In this document: positions 51,557-60,229 of the stretch, piece by piece
How the letters are laid out: each line of letters opens with the position of its first letter
How positions within the stretch are numbered: position 1 is the first letter of the stretch
From: an uncultured Eubacteriales bacterium
Lineage (GTDB): Bacteria > Bacillota > Clostridia > Oscillospirales > CAG-272
DNA length: 64,000 bases
Direction of reading: 5' to 3'
Assembly (NCBI GenBank): GCA_934433485.1
Contig: CAKRZR010000007.1
Coordinates: 53,503 to 117,502, forward strand
Translations under genes and position numbers: made by a program
The notes under the pieces: model-generated
Seen by the model: only the letters and a program-made list of their open reading frames with translations
The model's database searches: none
Told to the model about the DNA's origin: nothing

Positions 51557-54130
51557 TCACACCAAGCCAAACGTCAATTTTCCCAAGGATATGTCCGCAT
51601 CCTCCAGACGTACCTGCAGGGGGGAACCGAGCGTATAGAGTCTGCCGCGGAATCGGAAGGAATAGGCGGCTTCGTTTACCTGGATGCCGTCCATCGCAGA
51701 CGCGGGAATCAAGCCCTCCGCCAAGTTTTCGCAGCGCACGAATACGCCGAACGCCGCCACGCCGTCCACCACTGCGTCAAATTCCTCGCCAATATGGGAG
51801 CGCATGTACAGCGCCACGTAGAGATCCTCAATCTTCCACTCCGCGGACTGCGCGCGGATCTCACATTCTGTTGCCCACGCGCCCCGTTCCGCCGCAGCGG
51901 ACGCGAGAATTTCCGGCTGTGCGGAGCCCGGCAGCACCGTCGTTCCGGTCAGACTGCCGTCCGGCGTGTACGGGAGCACCGCGTTCAGCACCGTGTGGAC
52001 AAACAGATCGGGATACCGGCGGATCGGCGAGGTGAAGTGGCAGTATTCCGCGGCGCCCAGACCGAAATGCGGCTTGCATTCCGCCACGTATTTCGCCTTC
52101 ATCATACTCCGCAGCAGCACCGGCGATACCGTGTCGCCAAGCCCCCGCTCGTCCGCTTCCCGCATCACGCGCTGCAGGCTCTTTGCGAGCTTGTCGGGAT
52201 TTTTGACTGCCTCCGGGACGATGTCCCCTGCGTTCAGCCCGAGATTGTGCGCGAAAATGCCGAACGACGCGATCTTTTCCGCCTCCGGGGTCTCGTGAAT
52301 CCGATACAGACACGGCAGCCCCTGCGCATGCAGAATCTCCGCCACCGTTTTGTTTGCCGCCAGCATGAACTGCTCAATCATCCGCTCCGCCACGCCGCGT
52401 TCCCGCCGCCGTAGCTCGATGGGCATGCCGTCCCCGTCGAGAACGATCTCCGCCTCCGCGTCCGACAGCTCGATCACCCCGTTTGCCGCCGCGTTTTTTT
52501 GCAGCTTTTCGTACAGTACGCGCATTTCCCGCAGTACAGGCAGCACCGCCGCGTATTTTTCATGGAGCGCTCGCTCCGCCGTACCGTCCAGCAGTTCGTT
52601 TACCTCGCTGTAGACGCCGCGCACCGTCGAGCGGAGGATGCTGCGATAAACCGCGCCGCCCGTCCGATTGCCGTCCTTGTCGAGGGTGATTTCACATGTC
52701 AGGGCGTACTTGTCCTCCCCGGCGTTCAGGGAGCACGCGCCGTTTGAGAGCGATTCCGGCAGCATCGGCACCACCTTGTCGACGAAATATACGCTCGTGC
52801 CGCGCTCTCTCGCTTCCTTTTCGACCACGCCGCCGTACGGGACATAGTGCGACACGTCCGCGATATGCACGCCCAGCACGTAGCCGTCGTCCGTTTCCGC
52901 CAGAGAGATCGCGTCGTCCAGATCCTTCGCGCCCGCGCCGTCGATGGTGAAGATCACGCGATCCCGCAGATCCCGCCTGCCGAGCGTTGTCAGCGACTCA
53001 CGGCTTGCCTCCTCCGCGCTGCGCAGCACATACGCGGGAAACTCCGTCGGAATGCCCGCTTCGTGCAGGATTGCCGCGTAGTTCGCCGCCTTTGTGTCCG
53101 CGCTGCCAAAAACCGCCGTGATCCTGCCGCGCACCTCCGGGGAACGCACATCCGATTCGCGTCTCTGTCCACGCGGCTGCCTGTGATCGCACGGACGCTT
53201 GCGGGACAGATCCTCGCGCACAAAATACGGCTCCGCGACCGGTTCTACAGCGACCTTGGTTCCGACCGGCGCGGACAGATTGTCCATATCCTTGCGCGGA
53301 ATCGACACCGTCACCTTGTAGCGATCTCCGTCCGGCTGCACCACCGGCTCTCCGTACCGATCCAGCGCGACCGTCCCGGTGATCGTGTATACATTGTGCG
53401 CCACAATTCCGCGTACGATCCCCGCCGGTCCGCGCTCGTCTCTGTCTGACAGCTCCACGTTTACGGTGTCGCCCGTCATCGCGCCGCATGTTTCGTCCGG
53501 CGGCAGGAAAATATCCTCCGGGAAGTGTTCCTCCTCCGCCGGAATGCCAAATCCAAAGCCCTTGCCGCTGTACTGGAACGTGCAGCGAAGCATGCGTCCC
53601 TTGTCTGACTTACGTCTGTTCGGTTTCTTTTCGTCACGCCGCGCTTTTTCTGCGACTGGCGCATCCACAGCCACGGGACGCTTTTCCTGCGCAGGCAGCA
53701 CTGCCGGGACACTTTCCGCGGATTTCTCCATGCCTTTGCCTTTTCCGCGCGCACCGCGTTTCTTCTCCTGTACCGGCGCGGTCTGCTTTTCCGGCAATGG
53801 TTTTGCCGGCTTTTCCGGTTTCGACTGTCTTTTCGCCGGCTGCTTTGCGGTCTCCTCGGGATTTTTCTTCGGCTTCTGCGTCTTTTTCCCCGTCTCCGCT
53901 TTCGCAGCGACGGGCTTTTTCGCCGATTTTGCCGTCTCACCCGCGTTCTCCTGCGCTTTTTCCGCCATCGGCTTCTTTTTCGCCTTACTACCGCCAAGGG
54001 AGACCATGCCCGGGATCGTCGGCGGCGGTGTGTACGCGGTCTCGACAAATGTCGCCTTGCGCGTCCGGATGGACGTATCCTCTTTTTCTTCCTTATTATA
54101 TGTGGGCTTCATGCCTCTGTTTCTTGCCAA
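51557..54130 (-). CDS. rnr: Ribonuclease R
   Basis: About 857 residues. Central RNB domain with DGAGAKDLDDAISL (catalytic Asp cluster), HIADVSHYVPYGGVVEKEAR, PMLPESLSNGACSLNAGEDK and C-terminal S1 domain (IGEEFDAVVDGVAAFGVFVR). It is a 3'-5' exoribonuclease that degrades structured RNA and serves in trans-translation and quality control. A low-complexity Lys/Ala/Pro/Glu extension of about 190 residues precedes the cold-shock domains. The start is uncertain: TTG at 54130 has AAAGGA 9 nt upstream; ATG 54112 is the alternative. Order secG-rnr is typical; smpB, often next, is absent. Confidence 0.88.
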   Translation of the reverse strand: MARNRGMKPTYNKEEKEDTSIRTRKATFVETAYTPPPTIPGMVSLGGSKAKKKPMAEKAQENAGETAKSAKKPVAAKAETGKKTQKPKKNPEETAKQPAKRQSKPEKPAKPLPEKQTAPVQEKKRGARGKGKGMEKSAESVPAVLPAQEKRPVAVDAPVAEKARRDEKKPNRRKSDKGRMLRCTFQYSGKGFGFGIPAEEEHFPEDIFLPPDETCGAMTGDTVNVELSDRDERGPAGIVRGIVAHNVYTITGTVALDRYGEPVVQPDGDRYKVTVSIPRKDMDNLSAPVGTKVAVEPVAEPYFVREDLSRKRPCDHRQPRGQRRESDVRSPEVRGRITAVFGSADTKAANYAAILHEAGIPTEFPAYVLRSAEEASRESLTTLGRRDLRDRVIFTIDGAGAKDLDDAISLAETDDGYVLGVHIADVSHYVPYGGVVEKEARERGTSVYFVDKVVPMLPESLSNGACSLNAGEDKYALTCEITLDKDGNRTGGAVYRSILRSTVRGVYSEVNELLDGTAERALHEKYAAVLPVLREMRVLYEKLQKNAAANGVIELSDAEAEIVLDGDGMPIELRRRERGVAERMIEQFMLAANKTVAEILHAQGLPCLYRIHETPEAEKIASFGIFAHNLGLNAGDIVPEAVKNPDKLAKSLQRVMREADERGLGDTVSPVLLRSMMKAKYVAECKPHFGLGAAEYCHFTSPIRRYPDLFVHTVLNAVLPYTPDGSLTGTTVLPGSAQPEILASAAAERGAWATECEIRAQSAEWKIEDLYVALYMRSHIGEEFDAVVDGVAAFGVFVRCENLAEGLIPASAMDGIQVNEAAYSFRFRGRLYTLGSPLQVRLEDADISLGKLTFGLV

Positions 54131-54227
54131 AATTTGTTTTCCTTTCTTTTGATACATGTACGGGAGTGCGGGGATGGGAAGAATCCTGTAACAGACCAAG
54201 GCGAACCATATATGGTTCTGATGGCAG

Positions 54228-54280
54228 CCGACTCACCCAGTCACCTCCGTGACAGCCCCCTCGGGAGGGAGCCTCTTGGG
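54228..54280. repeat. Repeat family C, partial copy 3
   Basis: Contains ACTCACCCAGTCACCTCCGT, GACAGCCCCCTCGGGAGGGAGCC; lies between rnr and the secG terminator. Confidence 0.6.
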
Positions 54281-54373
54281 TCGTTTTCCTTACGTTTTCC
54301 ACAAAAGAAGCCTTTTCCGCCTCCTGTCTCACTATTCCCTTTTTCCCGCTCCGCCATGCGGTTTCCTGACTAC

Positions 54374-54400
54374 AAAAAACGGAACTCGCTCGGAGTCCCG
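54374..54400 (-). terminator. Terminator after secG
   Basis: Minus-strand stem CGGGACTC/GAGTTCCG followed by TTTTTT, 18 nt past the secG stop; it would reduce read-through into rnr. Confidence 0.78.
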
Positions 54401-54417
54401 CTTTGCTTTTTGTTTGC

Positions 54418-54837
54418 TTATTCCGCAGCCGGTTCTGTTTCTGCCGTGGTCTCGCCTTCCGCAGACGCTTCGGTTTCGCCCTCAGTGGTATCCGCGGTGG
54501 TCTCACCATCCGTGGTTTCTCCGTCGGTGATATCCGCAGTGGTGTCGGCGGTCGTTTCGGGATTTGCCACGTTCGAGCCGTTGAAGTAGCTGTTGAAGTT
54601 CGTGGTGTCCTGCATGAGGTAGGAGATCAGCACGAGCAGCGTGAACACAATGGCGACAACGGTGGTCAGCTTGGACAGCCGCTTGTCCCAGGTGGATGCC
54701 TTGGATTTGCCGAAGAAGGTTTCCGCACCGCCCGCGATGGTGCCGGACAGGTTGTGATCCTTACCGTGCTGCATCAAAACAGCGACGACCAGAAAAACTG
54801 CGGAAATGATCAGAATAATGCCAATGGCGATTTGCAT
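54418..54837 (-). CDS. secG: Preprotein translocase subunit SecG with long acidic tail
   Basis: 139 residues. The first 75 are a normal SecG: two membrane helices around a GGAETFFGKSKASTWDKRLS loop. A further 60 residues form a cytoplasmic or exposed Thr/Glu/Asp/Ala tail with repeats of the type TTAD and DGETT, absent in usual SecG (70-80 residues). SecG assists SecYE protein export. GGAGG ribosome site; own promoter at 54929. Next gene on the strand is rnr. Confidence 0.9.
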   Translation of the reverse strand: MQIAIGIILIISAVFLVVAVLMQHGKDHNLSGTIAGGAETFFGKSKASTWDKRLSKLTTVVAIVFTLLVLISYLMQDTTNFNSYFNGSNVANPETTADTTADITDGETTDGETTADTTEGETEASAEGETTAETEPAAE

Positions 54838-54928
54838 AGTTCATTCCTCCGAGATTTATTAGCCGGGAAGATTGCCGGGAGATCCATTTCCGTGCGTCCC
54901 TTTTTCCCGATCCATCAATAGCTTATCT

Positions 54929-54957
54929 ATTATAGCATACGCGGACGGAAATTGCAA
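54929..54957 (-). promoter_or_regulatory. Promoter of secG
   Basis: TTGCAA (54957-54952) and TATAAT (54934-54929), 17-nt spacing. The 500-nt divergent region up to 55362 holds this promoter and that of gene 55363, nothing else recognised. Confidence 0.7.
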
Positions 54958-55132
54958 TAGTTTTCCGAAAATTCACGGATTGTTTTTCCGCAAAATCGTG
55001 GAGCGCGCCTCGCTTTACACAGTTTTTACATTTTCTTCTCTTATGAAAACGCGCTTTTCTCCCACCGTGGGCACAAGGGTCGGATATATCAAAATTTTTC
55101 GGCGAATTTGTAACAATTTATCCGCAGACGTA

Positions 55133-55161
55133 TTGACAAACCCGTATTTTTATGATACAAT
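55133..55161 (+). promoter_or_regulatory. Promoter of surface protein gene 55363
   Basis: TTGACA and TACAAT with 17-nt spacing; starts a leader of roughly 195 nt. Confidence 0.78.
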
Positions 55162-55362
55162 GTCATCGTGCCGCAAGATGATTGGTTTTGCAGGACGCGC
55201 GGCGAAAAAACGGACGCGCTTTCCCCACGGAGCCGGACCCGATATGGTCTTTGATCCTGTGTTCGGCGCTGTACGGTTTGCGTTTTCGTGCTTTCGGCAA
55301 GCGTGCCGGCGAAGCGTCACAAGACGGACAAAAATATTTTATTTACAGAAGGGTGAAAAACA

Positions 55363-56253
55363 ATGAAAAAGGTATTTTCTCTCGTTCTCGCCGGCCTTCT
55401 CGTAGCAGGCATGGCAGTTTCTACTTCTGCAGCATTCCAGGCTGAAGAAGATCTCCAGAACATCAGCTTCGACATCCACAGAATCAACGCCACCTGGACT
55501 CCGGACGGCGAATGGTCCGACGGCGAGTACGCACCGGTTGACGTCCAGAACACCTGGATCTCTGCTGCTACCAACGATGAGGCTAACCTCGACGCTGCGA
55601 AGAACCTCGACTTCAAGCTTGGCATGTCCTATGACGACACCTACGTTTATGGTTATGTTCAGTTCGTTGACGCGAACGGCCACGACAACGCATGGGATGA
55701 CGAACCGGGCAGCATGTGGTACTCCGGCGCGCTCCAGATCAACTTCTCCGATGCTGACGAAGCAGGCGACCAGAGACTGGAATACGGTATCGGTCTGACC
55801 AACAACGGCAAGAAGATCACCAACACCTGGGGCGACTACCTTGGCGGCGGCTTCGAATCCGCTGACGCTGACTGGACCTGCAATGTTGAGGGCGACACCG
55901 TTACCTACGAATTCCGCACCCCGTTCTCCGCTTTCTCCGACACCGTTAAGGGCAAGGAAGGCGACCAGATCGGCTTCTGCGTTGTTATCTCCTGGGGTAA
56001 CGAACAGGACTACATCCACACCCAGCTCTCTTCCGGCTGCACCGGCGATCCTGGTAAGGCTGCTGACAACTACGCTAAGGTAACCCTCGGCGATCAGATC
56101 GTTGTTGAGACTGAGCCGGAAACCGTTGAAACCGTTGCTGATGCTGCTGCTGAAACCACCACCGAAGCTCCGAAGACCTTCGACGCTGGTATCATCGCTG
56201 CTGTTGCTGCTATCGTTTCCGCTGCTGGTTACGCTATCTCCAAGAAGCACTAA
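55363..56253 (+). CDS. Secreted surface protein with DOMON/CBM9-like domain and PKTFD tail
   Basis: 296 residues. Signal peptide (about 1-23, STSAA), a beta-sandwich domain with features of CBM9/DOMON-type carbohydrate or haem-binding modules (DDTYVYGYVQFVD, MWYSGALQINFSDADE, TYEFRTPFSAF), an acidic linker, and APKTFDAGIIAAVAA..GYAISKKH. Codon use is unusual for the window (many GCT, GTT, ATC), suggesting very high expression. Leader of about 195 nt. Surface-displayed, probably abundant. Confidence 0.75.
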   Translation: MKKVFSLVLAGLLVAGMAVSTSAAFQAEEDLQNISFDIHRINATWTPDGEWSDGEYAPVDVQNTWISAATNDEANLDAAKNLDFKLGMSYDDTYVYGYVQFVDANGHDNAWDDEPGSMWYSGALQINFSDADEAGDQRLEYGIGLTNNGKKITNTWGDYLGGGFESADADWTCNVEGDTVTYEFRTPFSAFSDTVKGKEGDQIGFCVVISWGNEQDYIHTQLSSGCTGDPGKAADNYAKVTLGDQIVVETEPETVETVADAAAETTTEAPKTFDAGIIAAVAAIVSAAGYAISKKH

Positions 56254-56292
56254 GTTTGCGCAACGACATGTTGCTGCATAGCTGAATAAGCG

Positions 56293-56327
56293 AAAAGGAT
56301 CTCACAGAAATGTGGGATCCTTTTTTG
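56293..56327 (+). terminator. Terminator of the 55363 gene
   Basis: AAAAGGATC..CACA/TGTG..GATCCTTTT stem with a T-run; similar in sequence to the terminator at 46953. Confidence 0.85.
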
Positions 56328-56355
56328 TGGTGGAAGAGTAAGTGTACGTCCCCAT

Positions 56356-56517
56356 CGTCTCCCTCTCGAGGGAGGGGGACCACGCAGTGGTGGAAGGAGT
56401 CGGTGACAAGCGTGCTGACATTTAAGCAGCCATTTCGGTCATCTGGTTCCTGACTCCTTCAGTCACCATCCGGTGCCAGTTCCCTACAACACCACGGTGT
56501 TGTGAGGGAGCCTATTG
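56356..56517. repeat. MITE-like repeat family C, copy 4
   Basis: About 160 nt with inverted ends CTCCCTC/GAGGGAGCC and the internal GGGGGACCACGCAGTGGTGG block. It ends 14 nt from the stop of the DUF11 gene. Confidence 0.78.
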
Positions 56518-56530
56518 GTACGCGCTTTTC

Positions 56531-57400
56531 TTACCCTCTCGCAGACACACCGGTTGCCGTCAGAACAAGCTCGCTCACGCCCGGTTGGATCGACCAAACG
56601 CCCGTTGTCGGATCCTGCGTGTACGTCGCTGCCGGAACCGTCACCTGCCCCGGAACCGTCGCGAACGCGCCCGTTTCGTCCGTGTACGTGTAGTTCGCAG
56701 GCGACGTCCACGCCGCGCCGTTGAAGGTGGCGGCGAGCGTGCCGTTGTACGTTTCAAAGGTATCCGTGATCGTGGCATTGTCCGCCGCCGTCACCGGGGT
56801 CGCGCCCGTGTTTTGGATCACGAACGTATAGCGCATTGTGCCGTTTTGCGGGATCGTGGACGGGCACAGGCTCTTCGCGATGGTCAGCACGGGATCGGAC
56901 GCGGCGGAGATGGTCGCGCTCGCGGAAATCGGCGCTGCCACAGACGCACCGGACAGCGTCGCTGTGTTCACGATGCTGCCCTCTATCCCAAGCGGCGCGT
57001 ATTGGTTGACCCGTGCGGCGTACACAATAAGTGCGTTGCCGCCGGCAGGTACCGTGATCCCGGTGAACGTGAGCGGATCGTCCCCGGTGACGGTCGGCGC
57101 GGTTTGCAGGATCCCGTTCTGATACAGGCGCACAGACCCCGCGACGTACGTGAGCGGCACAAGCGTTCCCGTGCCAAACGTGTACGCGCCGAGATCGTCC
57201 GTCAACGTCGTATCCGTGTACGGCGTCGTACCGCTGTTTGTCAGGCTGACCGCGTACGTGACTGTGTCGCCCTGCGCGTAGCGATCCCCGACGGCGGTTT
57301 TCGCGATCCCCAGCGTCGGCGTGATCTCTCCTGTAACGGTATTCGACTGGATCGTCCGGTCGTTGTACGTGAGTGTGGCGGTATTGTTGAATGTGGGCAT
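56531..57400 (-). CDS. DUF11-type repeat protein
   Basis: 289 residues, no signal peptide. Two or more DUF11 (conserved Ig-like repeat) units: TVTYAVSLTNSGTTPYTDTT and MRYTFVIQNTGATPVTAADN are the start of each, with TTLTDDLG and ATITDTFE following. DUF11 repeats build fibrous exported proteins, so the missing signal peptide is odd; an alternative export route or spore-associated location is possible. GGGAGG ribosome site. Single gene with a repeat C copy at each end. Confidence 0.78.
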   Translation of the reverse strand: MPTFNNTATLTYNDRTIQSNTVTGEITPTLGIAKTAVGDRYAQGDTVTYAVSLTNSGTTPYTDTTLTDDLGAYTFGTGTLVPLTYVAGSVRLYQNGILQTAPTVTGDDPLTFTGITVPAGGNALIVYAARVNQYAPLGIEGSIVNTATLSGASVAAPISASATISAASDPVLTIAKSLCPSTIPQNGTMRYTFVIQNTGATPVTAADNATITDTFETYNGTLAATFNGAAWTSPANYTYTDETGAFATVPGQVTVPAATYTQDPTTGVWSIQPGVSELVLTATGVSARG

Positions 57401-57509
57401 ATTTTTGTATCCTCCCTTTGCAGCTCCGGAGTCAAACGACTCCTATGACAGGATATGCGCGTATTGCAGAGGCGGTGATGATTGGAGTGAGGTTAAAGGA
57501 GACGTCCCA

Positions 57510-57642
57510 AAAAGGCTCCCTCGTGAGGGGGCTATCACAAAGTGACTGGGGGAATCGGAAATCAGCGTCACGCCATTTGATTTTCCCTGTCTCTGACTCC
57601 TTCCACCACTGCGTGGTCCCCCGCCTTCGCAAGGGAGGCTTA
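57510..57642. repeat. MITE-like repeat family C, copy 5
   Basis: Best preserved ends: AAGGCTCCCTC at one side and GGGAGGCTTA at the other, about 133 nt, with GTGACTGGGGGA and GACTCCTTCCACCACTGCGT inside. Sits between the DUF11 and DUF4838-like genes. Confidence 0.78.
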
Positions 57643-57712
57643 GGTTTGTTTCCGTACTATTTTCTTCTCCTTTTTCCAAATGTCGTTACCGCACGTTGTC
57701 AAAAAACCGTGC

Positions 57713-57741
57713 TTGACAATCTGTCCGTATCATGGTATACT
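57713..57741 (+). promoter_or_regulatory. Promoter of the DUF4838-like gene
   Basis: TTGACA and TATACT with 17-nt spacing. Confidence 0.8.
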
Positions 57742-57773
57742 ACCGTTACAATATTGGTACGGGGGATACAAAT

Positions 57774-58877
57774 ATGTTTCATCACAAGGATACGAGAGCG
57801 CAGGGTGTGGAAGACTGCGTACATCACGCTCGGGGGATTGTCAAACACTGCATGAATCACAATCGAGGGATTGTGATTCATGCGGAGGACTGCGGGGAGC
57901 CGTGGGCGAGTCGGCTGGAGGCGGATACGTGCCATCTGAACGTGGTCGGTATCCATCCGGCAGGCGGTCTCACGGCACATGCGTCGCTGGAACAGGCGCT
58001 GCAAATGGCACAGGGCGCGGAATTTGCGGATTTTCACAAGCGCATGAACCGGATCGGAATCGCGCTGGAATGGGAAATGCACGCGCTGTCGTGGCTCGTG
58101 GAACGCCGTCTCTTCGATCTGTATCCGCACTGGTTCCGCATGGAAAACGGCGTGCGCGTACGGGAGCTGAACTGCTGCGCGTCAGAGCCGGAGGTGCTCG
58201 ATTACATCCGGGAGCGGTCGTATCTGGTGGCAAAAACGCTTGCGCCGTCCATGGATACGCACCGGTTCGCGCTGTGGCTGGACGATGTGGCGTCCGGGGG
58301 CTGTCAATGCGAACGCTGCCGGGAGCTGTCCGCGTCCGATCAAGCGATGATTCTGACAAACGCGATCGCGGAGGGGCTTGCCGTTGCCGATCCGCATGCC
58401 ACGGAGAGCTATCTCGCGTATTTTGCGACCTCCGCCGTGCCGACCGTCGCGCCGCGCGGGAACGTCTATCTCGAATACGCGCCGCTCGACCGGGACCACC
58501 ACCGTCCGCTCTTCGACGAGACGTGCGAGAAGAACCGCAAAGCCGCAGCGCCCCTACCCGGACTGCTCGCGTATTTCGGTGTGGAACACGCAAAAGTGCT
58601 CGATTATTGGATGGACAACTCGCTGTTCTCCACGTGGGTCCGTCCGCCAAAGAAATTCACCCTGGACGAAAAGGTCTGCGCCGCCGACGTTGCCGCTTAC
58701 CATGCCTTAGGCATCCGCGACATCACGTCCTTCGGCTGCTATCTCGGCGCCGACTACGAATCCCTCTACGGCGCGCCTTCTTTGCATAAGTATGGGGAGA
58801 TTTTATGCGGGGAAACTTTTTTTGAAAAAAAAGTCTCCCCCGCGCCCCCTGCAAAAAAACTTTATAAAAATGAATAG
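57774..58877 (+). CDS. DUF4838-like protein
   Basis: 367 residues, no signal peptide. The block FALWLDDVASGGCQCERCRE and LSASDQAMILTNAIAEGLA is the DUF4838 pattern, found in glycan-acting proteins of gut bacteria. The GGGGGA ribosome site fixes the start at 57774. Two oddities: a perfect 14-bp hairpin (57851-57882) lies inside the coding start and doubles the phrase RGIV, and the last roughly 25 codons are read from a copy of repeat family A, so the natural C-terminus has been replaced. Own promoter. Substrate unknown. Confidence 0.68.
   Translation: MFHHKDTRAQGVEDCVHHARGIVKHCMNHNRGIVIHAEDCGEPWASRLEADTCHLNVVGIHPAGGLTAHASLEQALQMAQGAEFADFHKRMNRIGIALEWEMHALSWLVERRLFDLYPHWFRMENGVRVRELNCCASEPEVLDYIRERSYLVAKTLAPSMDTHRFALWLDDVASGGCQCERCRELSASDQAMILTNAIAEGLAVADPHATESYLAYFATSAVPTVAPRGNVYLEYAPLDRDHHRPLFDETCEKNRKAAAPLPGLLAYFGVEHAKVLDYWMDNSLFSTWVRPPKKFTLDEKVCAADVAAYHALGIRDITSFGCYLGADYESLYGAPSLHKYGEILCGETFFEKKVSPAPPAKKLYKNE
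57851..57882. repeat. Perfect 14-bp hairpin inside the DUF4838-like gene
   Basis: CATGAATCACAATC, loop GAGG, then the exact complement; codons 27-37 of the gene. Confidence 0.85.
58807..58872 (+). repeat. Repeat family A, copy 2 (inside a gene end)
   Basis: GCGGGGAAACTTTTTTTGAA, AAAAAGTCTCCCCCGCG, then CCCCCTGCAAAAAAACTTT. It codes for the C-terminus of the DUF4838-like protein. Confidence 0.8.
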
Positions 58878-58977
58878 GTAGAGTTTGTGCGAATCTTTGG
58901 ATAAATTTGTTCTTGTTTGTTTTGTGTACATACTTTGCTTTCATTGATAACGCGCTTCCCATCATTCTATCCTTGTG

Positions 58978-59043
58978 GAAAGTTTTTGAAAAGGGGAGCG
59001 CGGGGGGAAAATCCTTTTTCCAAAAAGGGTTTCCCCCCGCATA
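58978..59043 (-). repeat. Repeat family A, copy 3 (inverted)
   Basis: Minus-strand member (GCGGGGGGAAACCCTTTTTG..CCCCCCGCGCTCCCC); with copy 2 it forms an inverted pair around 105 nt of AT-rich DNA with no gene. Confidence 0.72.
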
Positions 59044-59065
59044 GCAATTGCAATAAAAAAAGCCC

Positions 59066-59094
59066 TTGACGTTCCCAGATGTGTATGGTATACT
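59066..59094 (+). promoter_or_regulatory. Promoter of the sulfotransferase gene
   Basis: TTGACG and TATACT with 17-nt spacing. Confidence 0.78.
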
Positions 59095-59131
59095 ATAGTA
59101 AAATCTCGTTTTCCACCAAGGAGGACTACAT

Positions 59132-59851
59132 ATGCTCATTACCGTAATCGGCAGAGGCCATTCGGGGACGCGGTCCATGTCGCACACGCTCAGCGCCAGC
59201 GGCGTTTTCATGGGCGAACCGCTCAACCGTTCCGGAGATCTGCTGCCGCCGGATAAAATGTACGAAGCATGCCGCGTATTCGCGCCGTATGTGAAATATC
59301 TCGGGGACAACCGCTGGGATTTTTCCGAAACGCACACCTGCCCGATCCCGCAGGAATTCAAGACCCTGATCGAGGAGTACCTGCACACGGTTCTGACCTC
59401 GGACGCGCCGAACAAGGGCTGGAAAATCCCGGAAACCACCCTCGTCTATCCGTGGATCGTGCGCCTCTTTCCGGATATCCGCTACATCCACTGGGTACGC
59501 GATCCGCGCGACTGCATTTTGGGCTCGCACCTGACCGATGATCTCGGTGATTTCGGCATCCGGTACGAAAAAACGGACGATATCCGCACCAATCGTGCCA
59601 TCAGCTGGCTGTACCAGCGCGAGATCATGCACGCCACGCCCATGCCGGAACATGTGATTTCCGTACGCTTTGAGGATATGGTGTTCCATCAGGACGAAAC
59701 CCTTGCACGGCTGGAGAAATTCCTCGGCATCCCCATGGCAAAAATCGAAATGCGCACGGATTCCGTCGGTCGCTACAAAACCGACGACGGCGTGCACATG
59801 TTCCCATTCTTCCAGACGGAAATGGACGAGCTGGGCTACGCCGCGGAATAA
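59132..59851 (+). CDS. Sulfotransferase-family protein
   Basis: 239 residues. The 5'-phosphosulfate loop GRGHSGTRSM (7-16) and the 3'-phosphate motif WVRDPRDC (121-128) are the two PAPS-binding blocks; VRFEDMVFHQDETLARLEKF is the typical closing part. Transfers sulfate from PAPS to a sugar or other acceptor, or may be a nucleotide-dependent relative. AAGGAGG ribosome site. Single gene with own promoter and terminator; acceptor unknown. Confidence 0.85.
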   Translation: MLITVIGRGHSGTRSMSHTLSASGVFMGEPLNRSGDLLPPDKMYEACRVFAPYVKYLGDNRWDFSETHTCPIPQEFKTLIEEYLHTVLTSDAPNKGWKIPETTLVYPWIVRLFPDIRYIHWVRDPRDCILGSHLTDDLGDFGIRYEKTDDIRTNRAISWLYQREIMHATPMPEHVISVRFEDMVFHQDETLARLEKFLGIPMAKIEMRTDSVGRYKTDDGVHMFPFFQTEMDELGYAAE

Positions 59852-59891
59852 TCATACAGTATTTTCGCAACTTTATTCAGTCTATCCATGC

Positions 59892-59930
59892 AAAAAAGGA
59901 GTCGCCATCGCAGACTCCTTTTTTTTGCGA
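59892..59930 (+). terminator. Terminator of the sulfotransferase gene
   Basis: AAAAAAGGAGTC/GACTCCTTTTTTTT stem-loop. Confidence 0.85.
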
Positions 59931-60229
59931 AACAACGGGATTCCCCTCACCCACCCGGCGGCGATCTATGCACGGTGATAAATGTGCTGATGAAAAATGC
60001 GCGTATTACGATGCGGACGAACGATAAACCGGGAGTCGAACCCGCGCGCTGTCCTGCGCACCAGAAGCTGTTGCGGCTGTATCCTCCGCCGCCGAGGTTT
60101 TTGCATACGCCTCTCCGCCTGACCGATCCGCTGTTTCGTGCTTTTTCTGCCGATCCTCCGGCATTTTTGCCGTATCGCGCCAATGCGACGGACTTTATTT
60201 TGTACATCCCGCCGCAATCGTGCCCCCGC
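59931..60229. other. Gene-free stretch
   Basis: No credible gene. A T-arm-like stretch (CGGGAGTCGAACCCG, 60030-60044) is present, but no complete tRNA can be folded around it. Confidence 0.5.

Noticed and set aside
55165..55362. Riboswitch in the leader of gene 55363
   Set aside because: No conserved aptamer motif or terminator could be found; only an unstructured long leader is supported.
60030..60044. Possible tRNA or attachment-site remnant (T-arm-like sequence)
   Set aside because: No anticodon arm or acceptor stem can be folded around it, and no integrase is seen.
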